DNA of 64,000 nt from Streptomyces sp. WMMC940 (GTDB taxonomy: Bacteria; Actinomycetota; Actinomycetes; Streptomycetales; Streptomycetaceae): contig NZ_JAPZBC010000001.1 of assembly GCF_027460265.1 (NCBI RefSeq), positions 1,054,001 through 1,118,000 of the forward strand, given 5' to 3'. The notes under the pieces were generated by a model, which made no database searches, had not been told where the DNA came from, and worked only from the letters and a program-made list of their open reading frames with translations. Below, piece by piece: positions 15,572-23,289 of this stretch. Every line of letters starts with the position of its first letter. The first letter of the stretch is position 1. The position numbers were made by a program, and so were the translations under genes.

Positions 15572-18160
15572 TCACGGGCGTCCGGGGCCGGCCAGGGTGC
15601 GGTCCGTCTCCCGCGGCGACCAGCGGGCGGTGAGCAGCAGTGCGATGTCGTCCGGGCGGTCCGTGGCCTGGCGCGCTCCCCGGATCAGCCGGTCGGCGGT
15701 GTCGGCGATCGTGATCCGGCTGACCCGGCTGAGGGTGGAGCGCAGCCGCTCGACGCCCGCGTCGATGTCGGTGCCCGCCTCCTCGATCAGCCCGTCGGTG
15801 AAGAGGGCCAGCACCGCCCCCGGGCCCAGGGTGAGTTCGGAGACCGGGTAGTGCTCCTCCGCGTCGACGCCGAGGATGAGCCCGCCGGGCAGGTCGAGCA
15901 CCTCGGTCGTGCCGTCGGGCCCGCGCAGCAGCGGCTGGGGGTGCCCGGCGCGCACGGCCTGCGCGGTTCCGGTCGCCGGGTCGAGGAGTACGTAGCAGCA
16001 CGTGGCGAACTGCGCCGGGTCCAGATCGATGAGGAGCCGGTTGGTCCCGCTCATCACCTCGTCGGGTTCCCGGTCGGCGAGGGCGAACGCCCGCACCGCG
16101 CTGCGCAGCTGGCCCATGATGGCGGCGGCGGGGACGCCGTGGCCCTGGACGTCGCCGATGACGAGGGCGAGGCCGCGGTCCGTGTCGATGACGTCGTACC
16201 AGTCGCCGCCGACGTCCATGCCCTGCGTACCCGGGAGGTAGCGGCCGACGGTCTCGACGTCCTTGACGACGGGCAGTCGGTGCGGCAGCAGGGCGGCCTG
16301 GAGCCCGCGGGCCAGCGCGGACTCGTTGTCGTAGCGCTGGGCGCGTTCGAGGGCCTGCGCGATGAGTCCGGCGAGGGCGGTGAGGACGGTGCGTTCCTCG
16401 GGGGTGAAACCGCGCGGGTGGTCGAAACCGAGGATGCAGGAACCGACGGGCCGGCCGGATGCGATCAGCGGCAGGAAGGCACGCGCGCCGACGGATGCGT
16501 CGATCGCGAGCCCGGGATAGGCCGCGGCCAGCTTGTCCATGGACTCGAAGAAGATCGGGCGACCGGTGGTGAGGGTTTCCACGCCGGGGATGCGGGCGTC
16601 GAGCCCGACCCCGTCGAAGGGCGCGAGGAAACCGGCCGGGAAACCGGTCTCCCAGGCCAGGTAGAGATGGCGCTCGTGGAGGACGTAGATGGCCAGCTGC
16701 CGGCCGCCGAACGCGGGCAGCAGCTCCTCCGTGACGACCGCCGAGACCTGGCGGGCGGTGACGGCCTCGGTGAGGGCGATCGCGAGGGCGACCGGCCGGT
16801 ACAGGGCACTGGCGCGGTCGGCGGGCGAGGCGAAGGTGCCCAGGCCGGCGCCGGGGAAGCTGACGGAACCCGGTGTGTAGTCGGGGCGCTCGGCGGCCGC
16901 GAGGGTTCCGGTCACCCCTTCCCGGCCGGGGAAGAGGGAGACCGTGACCCAGTCGTCCTCCGCGCGGCCGGCGCGGAACTGGACGGGCGTGAGCGCGAGC
17001 AGCGCCGCCCGGTAGTGGTCCCAGTAGCCCGGGCGGTCGAGCCACGGCACGGCCTCCCACAGCACCCGGCCGACGAGCTGGTCGCGAGGCGTCCCGATGA
17101 GGTCCTCGGCGCTGTGGTTGGCGTAGGTGATGCGGCAGGAGCGGTCGAGGGAGAACAGCCCGTCCGGGAGCCGGTCGCCGGCCTCCCCGGCGACCACTCC
17201 GGTGCCGAGGTCGATGAGGGACCCGGTGACACGGCGCGCGCCGATGCCGGGGGCCGCACGGACCGGGCGGCCGGTCAGTTCCACCAGGGACGGCGGGTCG
17301 TCGTCGCGGCAGATCCGGATCCGGCGCACCACGTTGCGGCCGGTCTGGGCCGCCTCGCGGGCCACCGCCCACAACTGGTAGGCGTCCTCGGGCGTGACGT
17401 GGGCGGTGAGCCCGCCGATGGTGCCCGGGAAGCCGGCGGGGTCGACTCCGAGGATGGCGCAGAGTTCCTCGTCGGCGATGAGCGCCCCGCTGCCGAGGTC
17501 CCAGTCGAACGTACCGATGCGCACGGGACGGGCCGTCGGGTCGGGGGGCTGGACGGCGAAGGGCTCACCGTCCCAGCGGACGGGGGTGCCGTCGTGGTGG
17601 AGTTCGCCGAGGGCGGCGCCCAGCCGCTTGCCCGCGTCGGCGAAGCGCCGCCGGTCGGCCTCGGCGACCGGTTGCCCCGCGGTGGCGGGGCCCAGGGCCA
17701 CCAGAACGCCGAAGCGCTCGTCGCCGCTCCTGACCGGCGCGTAGAGGGAGCTCAACGGGAACGGCAGACCGGCCATGAGCTGTGGGAAGCGTTGCATGGC
17801 CTCTTCGCCGTCGGCGAGGTGGATGAGCTGGGAGCGGCGGTGGCACTCGGCGACGGGGAAGGGCCTGTTGACGTGCATGCGCCACCACGGACGCATCAGC
17901 TCCCCGGGGAGTCCCACGACCACGGCGAGGCGCAGCAGACCGGGCGTCCCGGAGCGCAGATACACACCGCCGGCATGGCCCCCTACCGCGCCGATCGAGT
18001 GGACCGCGGCCTCGGCGAGCACCAGTCCGAGCTCGTCCAGGGGGTGGACCGCGCCGCCACTCGTCCCGCGCTCCGGCCCGCGCTCCGTGCGCGCGCCGGG
18101 CCTGGCCGCGCCGTACCGGGTCACATAGAAAGGATGCGCCAGGGCCGCGGGGGCGCGCAC
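15572..18160 (-). CDS. multi-sensor PP2C/SpoIIE-type serine phosphatase (GAF-PAS-PAS-GAF-SpoIIE)
   Basis: The 862-residue protein has a GAF domain (about 40-190), a PAS domain (about 215-310; GTFDWDLGSGALIADEELCA), a second PAS (about 330-400; FSLDRSCRITYANHSAEDLI), a second GAF (about 455-610) and a C-terminal SpoIIE/PP2C phosphatase domain (about 640-850). The metal-binding aspartates are in MDVGGDWYDV, GDVQGHG and LFTDGLIE. It has no HATPase kinase module. Such proteins dephosphorylate anti-sigma-factor antagonists in response to small ligands or redox signals. The start is uncertain: a GTG at 18160 or a GTG near 18130. Confidence 0.9.
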   Translation of the reverse strand: MRAPAALAHPFYVTRYGAARPGARTERGPERGTSGGAVHPLDELGLVLAEAAVHSIGAVGGHAGGVYLRSGTPGLLRLAVVVGLPGELMRPWWRMHVNRPFPVAECHRRSQLIHLADGEEAMQRFPQLMAGLPFPLSSLYAPVRSGDERFGVLVALGPATAGQPVAEADRRRFADAGKRLGAALGELHHDGTPVRWDGEPFAVQPPDPTARPVRIGTFDWDLGSGALIADEELCAILGVDPAGFPGTIGGLTAHVTPEDAYQLWAVAREAAQTGRNVVRRIRICRDDDPPSLVELTGRPVRAAPGIGARRVTGSLIDLGTGVVAGEAGDRLPDGLFSLDRSCRITYANHSAEDLIGTPRDQLVGRVLWEAVPWLDRPGYWDHYRAALLALTPVQFRAGRAEDDWVTVSLFPGREGVTGTLAAAERPDYTPGSVSFPGAGLGTFASPADRASALYRPVALAIALTEAVTARQVSAVVTEELLPAFGGRQLAIYVLHERHLYLAWETGFPAGFLAPFDGVGLDARIPGVETLTTGRPIFFESMDKLAAAYPGLAIDASVGARAFLPLIASGRPVGSCILGFDHPRGFTPEERTVLTALAGLIAQALERAQRYDNESALARGLQAALLPHRLPVVKDVETVGRYLPGTQGMDVGGDWYDVIDTDRGLALVIGDVQGHGVPAAAIMGQLRSAVRAFALADREPDEVMSGTNRLLIDLDPAQFATCCYVLLDPATGTAQAVRAGHPQPLLRGPDGTTEVLDLPGGLILGVDAEEHYPVSELTLGPGAVLALFTDGLIEEAGTDIDAGVERLRSTLSRVSRITIADTADRLIRGARQATDRPDDIALLLTARWSPRETDRTLAGPGRP

Positions 18161-18303
18161 CTCAGGCCTCGGGCGCGGGCGGAGCGGGCGCCCGGACCCC
18201 GCCTCGCGGCCGGCCGGGCGGCGTCGGGCTCCGGCAGCGTACGGTCCGACAGCAGCTGGTCGGCCGCGATGGGCTACGGTCCGCAGACCGCCGAGCGCGT
18301 TCC

Positions 18304-19248
18304 TCAGGGGCAGCGGACGACCTGGCCCGCGTACGACAGGTTTCCGCCGAACCCGAAGAGGAGCGCGGGTGCTCCCGACGGGATGTCGCCGCGTTCGAGC
18401 AGCCGGGCGAGGGCCATCGGGATCGAGGCGGCCGAGGTGTTGCCGGACTCGACGACGTCACGGGCCACGACGGCGTTCACCGCACCGATCCGCTCGGCGA
18501 CGGGCTCGATGATCCGCAGGTTGGCCTGGTGCAGTACGACGGCGGCGAGGTCCTCGGGCGCCACCGAGGCCCGTTCGCAGACCTGGCGGGCGATCGGCGG
18601 GAGCTGGGTGGTGGCCCAGCGGTAGACGGACTGGCCCTCCTGCGCGAAGCGGGGCGGAGTGCCCTCGATCCGAACCGCGTGCCCCATCCCGGGGACCGAG
18701 CCCCACAGCACGGGACCGATGCCCGCGTCGCGCTCGTCGCAGGCCTCCACCACCGCGGCGCCGGCCCCGTCGCCGACGAGGACGCAGGTGGTGCGGTCGG
18801 TCCAGTCGGTGACGGCGGACATCTCGTCGGCGCCGATGACGAGGGCGCGGACGGCGGAGCCGGCCCGGATCGCGTGGTCGGCGGTGGCGAGGGCATGGGT
18901 GAAGCCGGCGCAGACGACATTGAGGTCCATGACCGCCGGGGAGCCCATCCCGAGCCTGGCGGCGACGCGGGCCGCGGTGTTCGGGGAGCGGTCCGTCGCG
19001 GTCGAGGTGGCGACGAGGACGAGGTCGATGTCGGCGGGGGCGAGCCCGGCGGCGGCGAGGGCCTTCGCGGCGGCGTGGGCGGCCAGCTCGTCCACCGGCT
19101 CGTCGGGGCCCGCGATGTGGCGCGTCCGGATGCCGACCCTGCTGGTGATCCATTCGTCGCTGGTGTCGACCATCCGCGCCAGGTCCCCGTTGGTGAGTAC
19201 CCGGGCGGGCCTGTGGTGCCCGAGCGCGGCGATACGAGTGCCGGTCAT
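18304..19248 (-). CDS. FabH-like 3-oxoacyl-ACP synthase III
   Basis: The 314-residue thiolase-fold protein has the KAS III catalytic triad: Cys in DLNVVCAGFTHAL (about residue 112), His in AVVLHQANLRI and Asn in VVESGNTSAAS. The entry segment DTSDEWITSRVGIRTRHIAG and the terminal GFGGNLSYAG loop are also typical. It would condense an acyl-CoA starter with malonyl-ACP. No fatty-acid or polyketide genes flank it, so it is probably an accessory FabH paralogue rather than the housekeeping copy. Confidence 0.9.
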   Translation of the reverse strand: MTGTRIAALGHHRPARVLTNGDLARMVDTSDEWITSRVGIRTRHIAGPDEPVDELAAHAAAKALAAAGLAPADIDLVLVATSTATDRSPNTAARVAARLGMGSPAVMDLNVVCAGFTHALATADHAIRAGSAVRALVIGADEMSAVTDWTDRTTCVLVGDGAGAAVVEACDERDAGIGPVLWGSVPGMGHAVRIEGTPPRFAQEGQSVYRWATTQLPPIARQVCERASVAPEDLAAVVLHQANLRIIEPVAERIGAVNAVVARDVVESGNTSAASIPMALARLLERGDIPSGAPALLFGFGGNLSYAGQVVRCP

Positions 19249-19396
19249 GCCCGGGCACCCCCTTTGTGTCGAGGTCAGGAACGATCCAGTCTCGTCGGCG
19301 ACCGGCGGGTAGGAGGGCGGCCGAACCGACAGGATTCACCCGCGCGTGTTGGAGGCTCCGCCCAGTCGGCGGCAGCCGGGCGGACGCGAGGCGGGC

Positions 19397-19753
19397 TCAG
19401 CGCACGGGGGGTTCGTGGATCCCGAAGGGCGAGCCCTGGTCGTCGCGGCAGAACCGGAAGCGGCCGAAGCGCGTGACGCCGTCCTCCGTCTCGGCGTCGG
19501 GGCCCTCGACCGTGCCGCCCAGTTCGACGATCCGTTCGAGCGCCGACGCGAGGTCGTCGACCTTGAAGAAGACGTACGGCACGGCTTCGGCGTCGGCCCC
19601 GTGCACCCCGCCGGGGACGGTGGGCGTGGTGACCGCGAAGCCGGTGCCGCCCGGCACGTCCTCGAAGGTCCAGCCGAAGAGCCCGCCGTAGAAGGTGCGG
19701 GCCTTCCTGGGGTCCTCGACGCCGAGTTCGAAGAACGAGATCTCCCCGGCCAT
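19397..19753 (-). CDS. VOC (glyoxalase/bleomycin-resistance fold) protein
   Basis: The 118-residue single VOC domain opens MAGEISFFELGVEDPRKART, with FYGGLFGWTFEDVP, the central YVFFKVDDLASALE and the end GSPFGIHEPP, in which the acidic/His positions usual for a metal site are partly kept. AGGAG lies 8 nt before the ATG. The function is unknown. It is transcribed toward the FabH-like gene and divergently from fdhD. Confidence 0.85.
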   Translation of the reverse strand: MAGEISFFELGVEDPRKARTFYGGLFGWTFEDVPGGTGFAVTTPTVPGGVHGADAEAVPYVFFKVDDLASALERIVELGGTVEGPDAETEDGVTRFGRFRFCRDDQGSPFGIHEPPVR

Positions 19754-19969
19754 CAGCGGCTCCTGTCGTCCGACGAGGGATGTCGCCGTCCACGCTGCCA
19801 CAGGTCCTGCCGGCGGCGACGGCACGGGACCGCGCATACGGGCACGGCCCGCGCCGGGCGCGGCGGACCGTACAGGACAATGAGATCGTCGCCGAAGCTC
19901 TCGCGCCCCCGCACGAGGCCGCACGGCGCACCGCGAACGCTCCAACGCACAGAGTCGGGACTGATCACC

Positions 19970-20809
19970 ATGGGACGGGTCACCGAGCGCCGCCGCACCA
20001 TCCGGATCAGGAACGGGTCGGTGACCGCCCGGTCGGACACCCTCGTCGCCGAGGAACCACTCGAGATCCGGCTGAACGGCCGACCGCTGGCGATCACCAT
20101 GCGCACCCCGGGCGACGACTTCGCCCTCGCGGCCGGCTTCCTGGTCAGCGAGGGCGTGGTCGGCTCCGCCGCGGAACTGCGGTCGATCGTGTACTGCGCC
20201 GGCGCCAGGGACGACGGCACCAACGCCTACAACGTCGTCGACGTGCAGCTCGCGCCCGGCGTCCCCGTCCCCGACATCACGCTCGAACGCAACGTCTACA
20301 CCACGTCCTCGTGCGGTCTGTGCGGCAAGGCCAGTCTCGACGCGGTGCGCACCACCGCCCGGTTCCCGATCGCCGACACCCCCCCGGTCCGGATCGGGCC
20401 CGGACTGCTCTCCGTCCTCCCCGACCGGCTGCGAGCGGCGCAACGCGTCTTCGACCGGACCGGGGGCCTGCACGCCGCCGCGCTCTTCTCCGAGGAGGGC
20501 GAGCTGCTCGACGTCCGCGAGGACGTCGGCCGGCACAACGCCGTGGACAAGCTGATCGGCCGCGCGGTGCGCGAGGACCTGCTGCCGTTGTCGCGGGCGA
20601 TCCTGCTGGTGTCGGGCAGGGCGTCGTTCGAGCTGGCGCAGAAGGCGGTCATGGCGGGGATCCCGGTGCTCGCGGCGGTCTCCGCACCGTCCTCCCTGGC
20701 CGTCGACCTGGCGGCGGAGACCGGGCTTACCCTGGTCGGCTTCCTGCGCGGGCCGGACATGAACGTGTACGCGGGCGAGGAACGCGTCGCCCTTCACTCC
20801 CGGGTGTGA
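19970..20809 (+). CDS. fdhD: formate dehydrogenase accessory sulfurtransferase FdhD
   Basis: The 279-residue protein carries the sulfurtransferase motif SSCGLCGK around residue 119, the GDDFALAAGFLVSEG segment, and the VREDVGRHNAVDKLIG and VSGRASFELAQKA motifs of FdhD. FdhD passes sulfur from a cysteine desulfurase to the Mo-bis-MGD cofactor of formate dehydrogenases and related oxidoreductases in the cytoplasm. No formate dehydrogenase gene is in this window, so its client is elsewhere. An in-frame ATG at 19970 starts the conserved MGRVTERR N-terminus. Confidence 0.95.
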   Translation: MGRVTERRRTIRIRNGSVTARSDTLVAEEPLEIRLNGRPLAITMRTPGDDFALAAGFLVSEGVVGSAAELRSIVYCAGARDDGTNAYNVVDVQLAPGVPVPDITLERNVYTTSSCGLCGKASLDAVRTTARFPIADTPPVRIGPGLLSVLPDRLRAAQRVFDRTGGLHAAALFSEEGELLDVREDVGRHNAVDKLIGRAVREDLLPLSRAILLVSGRASFELAQKAVMAGIPVLAAVSAPSSLAVDLAAETGLTLVGFLRGPDMNVYAGEERVALHSRV

Positions 20810-20810
20810 C

Positions 20811-20852
20811 GGACCCGGCCCGAGGGGAACGCCGCTCGCGCCGGCCGGGTCC
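20811..20852. terminator. bidirectional terminator between fdhD and the SBF transporter gene
   Basis: A perfect 10-bp stem (20811-20820 with 20843-20852, 22-nt loop) lies directly after the fdhD stop and before the convergent transporter stop at 20870. Confidence 0.55.
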
Positions 20853-20869
20853 TCGCCCGCGGGACGGCC

Positions 20870-21898
20870 TCAGCTCGTGGAGACCCGGGCCGAGCCGGAC
20901 CCGATGGCGGCCTCCGCCGGCCGCGGGTCCGCCGCCCGCCGCCGGGCGATGACCGCGCAGACCATCAACTGGAGCTGGTGGAACAGCATCAGCGGAAGCA
21001 CGGTCAGGCTCGCCTGAGCGCCGAAGAGGACGCTCGCCATCGGAAGCCCCGCCGCCAGGCTCTTCTCGGAGCCGGCGAACTGGATGGCGATCCGGTCCGC
21101 GCGGCCGAAGCCGAGGCGCTTCGGCCCGTACCAGGTGAGCGTGAGCATCACCGCGAGGAGTGCCGCCTCGACGAGCAGCAACGCGCCCAGCCGCCCCGGG
21201 GTGACCTGGTGCCAGATGCCGGAGACCATGCCCTGGCTGAACGCGGTGTAGACGACCAGCAGGATCGAACCGCGGTCGACGATGCCCAGCAGCCGGCGCC
21301 GGCGCGCGAGGAAGCCCCCGATCCAGCGGCGCAGCAACTGCCCCGCCAGGAACGGCGCCAGCAGCTGGAGCACGATCCTCAGCAGCCCGTCCGCCGAGAG
21401 ACCGCCGCTGCCGTTGCCGAGGAGCAGGGCGGCCAGCAGCGGGGTGAGCACGATCCCGGCGAGGCTTGAGAAGGATCCGGCGCAGACCGCCGCGGGGACG
21501 TTGCCGCGGGCCATCGAGGTGAAGGCGATGGAGGACTGGATCGTCGACGGCACCAGGCACAGGAAGAGCAGCCCGTCGTGGAGCGACGGGGTCAGCACCG
21601 CGGGGACGAGACCGCCCGCGGCGAGGCCCAGCAGTGGGAAGACCGCGAAGGTGGCGGCCGACACCGTCGCGTGGAGCCGCCAGTGCCGCAGCCCCGCCAG
21701 GGCCTCCCTGGCCGACAGCCGGGTTCCGTAGAGGAAGAAGAGCAGGGCGACGGCCCCGGTGGAGGCCCCGCCCGCGACGGTGGCCGCGGTTCCGGAGGCG
21801 GGGAGCAGCGCGGCGAGGAGCACGGTGCCGAGCAGCGTGAGGACGTAGGGATCGACCGGCAGCCGGAACGGCGGGCGGAGGGAGGCGCGGCGGCTCAT
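20870..21898 (-). CDS. bile acid:sodium symporter (SBF-like) family transporter
   Basis: The 342-residue polytopic membrane protein has about ten hydrophobic segments. It shows family hallmarks such as LFFLYGTRLSAREALAGL, LCLVPSTIQSSIAFTSMARG (the cross-over PSTxQSSxxxT region) and QFAGSEKSLAAGLPMASVLF. The ATG at 21898 is chosen since homologues begin near MSRRASLRPPFRLPVDPYVL and GTGGAG precedes it; ATGs at 21946 and 21994 are alternatives. It is divergent from a LysR gene, which is its likely regulator. The substrate is unknown. Confidence 0.9.
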   Translation of the reverse strand: MSRRASLRPPFRLPVDPYVLTLLGTVLLAALLPASGTAATVAGGASTGAVALLFFLYGTRLSAREALAGLRHWRLHATVSAATFAVFPLLGLAAGGLVPAVLTPSLHDGLLFLCLVPSTIQSSIAFTSMARGNVPAAVCAGSFSSLAGIVLTPLLAALLLGNGSGGLSADGLLRIVLQLLAPFLAGQLLRRWIGGFLARRRRLLGIVDRGSILLVVYTAFSQGMVSGIWHQVTPGRLGALLLVEAALLAVMLTLTWYGPKRLGFGRADRIAIQFAGSEKSLAAGLPMASVLFGAQASLTVLPLMLFHQLQLMVCAVIARRRAADPRPAEAAIGSGSARVSTS

Positions 21899-21987
21899 GT
21901 GCTCCACTTGTTGCTCTCGGTGGGGACGTGCCTCTCCATGCTCCATGCCTCCCCGGCGATCGGGAATCCCGTACACCGCTCTGACTG

Positions 21988-22006
21988 TCATCACAAATCT
22001 CGATGA
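21988..22006. promoter_or_regulatory. candidate LysR operator between divergent genes
   Basis: TCATC (21988-21992) and GATGA (22002-22006) form an inverted repeat with a 9-nt AT-rich spacer. It includes an ATC...GAT core of the T-N11-A type recognised by LysR proteins. It sits immediately upstream of the LysR start and in the transporter promoter region. Confidence 0.5.
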
Positions 22007-22011
22007 GCGGC

Positions 22012-22017
22012 TAGCAT
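22012..22017 (+). promoter_or_regulatory. -10 box of an apparently leaderless LysR gene
   Basis: TAGCAT ends 6 nt before the GTG at 22024, so the transcript would start at or next to the initiation codon. No strong ribosome-binding site is present; only a GGGGA touches the start. Confidence 0.45.
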
Positions 22018-22023
22018 GGGGAC

Positions 22024-22911
22024 GTGTACGACCCCGGCCTGCTGCGGACGTTCCTCGCCGTGGCGCAGACCCTGAGCTTCACCCGGGCGGCACGCCGGCT
22101 GGGCGTGCGGCAGTCGACCGTCAGCCAGCACGTGCGGCGGCTCGAGGAGGCGGCGGGGCGGCAGCTGTTCACCCGGGACACCCACAGCGTGGAACTCACC
22201 GAGGACGGCGAGGCGATGCTGGGCTTCGCCCGGACCATCCTGGAGGCTCACGAACGGGCGGCCGCCTTCTTCACGGGCACCCGGCTGCGGGGCCGACTCC
22301 GCTTCGGGGCCTCCGAGGACTTCGTGCTGACCCGTCTCCCCGAGATCCTGGAGTCGTTCCGCCGCGAGCATCCCGAGGTCGACCTGGAACTGACCGTCGA
22401 GCTGTCCGGCACGCTGCACGAGCTACTGGGGGCGGGCCGGCTCGACCTCGTCCTCGCCAAGCGCCGCGCCGGCGGCACCCACGGCGACCTGGTCTGGCAG
22501 GACACGCTGACCTGGATCGGCGCGCCTCGGCTGAGGCTGGACCCGGAACGTCCGGTGCCGCTGATCGTGTTCCCACCGCCCGGCATCACCCGGGCGCGGG
22601 CGCTGGAGGTACTGGAGGCGCACGGCCGGGCGTGGCGCATCGCCTGCACGAGCGGGAGCCTGAGCGGACTGGTCGCGGCGGCGCGCGCGGGGCTGGGTGT
22701 GATGGCCCATACGCGCGGGTTGATCCCGCCCGGTCTGGTCCCGGTCCCGGCCCGTGCGGGACTGCCGGAGCTGGGGGACGTGGACTTCGTCCTGTTGCAC
22801 GGCCACCGGGCAGGCGCGCGCCACGGAACCCGGGAGGCGGCGGACGCGCTCGCCGCCGCGATCCTCGCCGGCGTCGACCGGCTGCACCGCCCGGCGGACG
22901 GCACGCGCTGA
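22024..22911 (+). CDS. LysR-family transcriptional regulator
   Basis: The 295-residue protein has the N-terminal winged helix (YDPGLLRTFLAVAQTLSFTR, QSTVSQHVRRLEEAAGRQLF) and a LysR substrate-binding domain (LRGRLRFGASEDFVLTRLPE onward). It is divergent from the SBF-type transporter with about 125 nt between starts, the classic layout in which the LysR protein controls its neighbour and itself. The effector is not identifiable. A hairpin follows the stop. Confidence 0.93.
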   Translation: MYDPGLLRTFLAVAQTLSFTRAARRLGVRQSTVSQHVRRLEEAAGRQLFTRDTHSVELTEDGEAMLGFARTILEAHERAAAFFTGTRLRGRLRFGASEDFVLTRLPEILESFRREHPEVDLELTVELSGTLHELLGAGRLDLVLAKRRAGGTHGDLVWQDTLTWIGAPRLRLDPERPVPLIVFPPPGITRARALEVLEAHGRAWRIACTSGSLSGLVAAARAGLGVMAHTRGLIPPGLVPVPARAGLPELGDVDFVLLHGHRAGARHGTREAADALAAAILAGVDRLHRPADGTR

Positions 22912-22938
22912 CCCGGCGCCCTGACGGCGGCAGGCACA

Positions 22939-22959
22939 GGCTGCCGGCGGTCGGCAGCC
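22939..22959 (+). terminator. terminator hairpin after the LysR gene
   Basis: A perfect 8-bp stem (22939-22946 with 22952-22959, 5-nt loop) lies 27 nt downstream of the LysR stop. Confidence 0.55.
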
Positions 22960-23289
22960 ACGCCCGGCGACCGACCGCGACCGCGACCACCGACGGAACC
23001 GGAGGGGCCCGGCACCGGGCGGCAACCTCCGAACTCCGTCCGCGGACACCCAAACCGGACACAGAAGGCAGACCGGGGCGTGTTTGCCCGGTACAGATTC
23101 GGTGCAGATTCGTGCGAGTGTCATTTGCTCTTCGGCCAGAACACGGCCCGCCCGTAACGGTGTTGGCCGAATTCATGCGGCTGACCAGCGTCGATGCGAA
23201 ACATACCGAGTTGCTGAAGGCTCTCCCGCACGAACGCCCGGTGGGGTACCGTCACCGGCGCTGTGCGGAGCGCCACAAGGAGCAGGTCA
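22960..23289. other. intergenic region upstream of the acyl-CoA synthetase gene
   Basis: About 330 nt without a convincing gene. It includes a short direct repeat (CAGATTCG twice near 23092-23108) and a less GC-rich stretch at 23100-23220 that probably holds the promoter of the acyl-CoA synthetase gene. An open frame from a GTG at about 23163 runs into the synthetase start but shows no ribosome-binding site. Confidence 0.4.
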
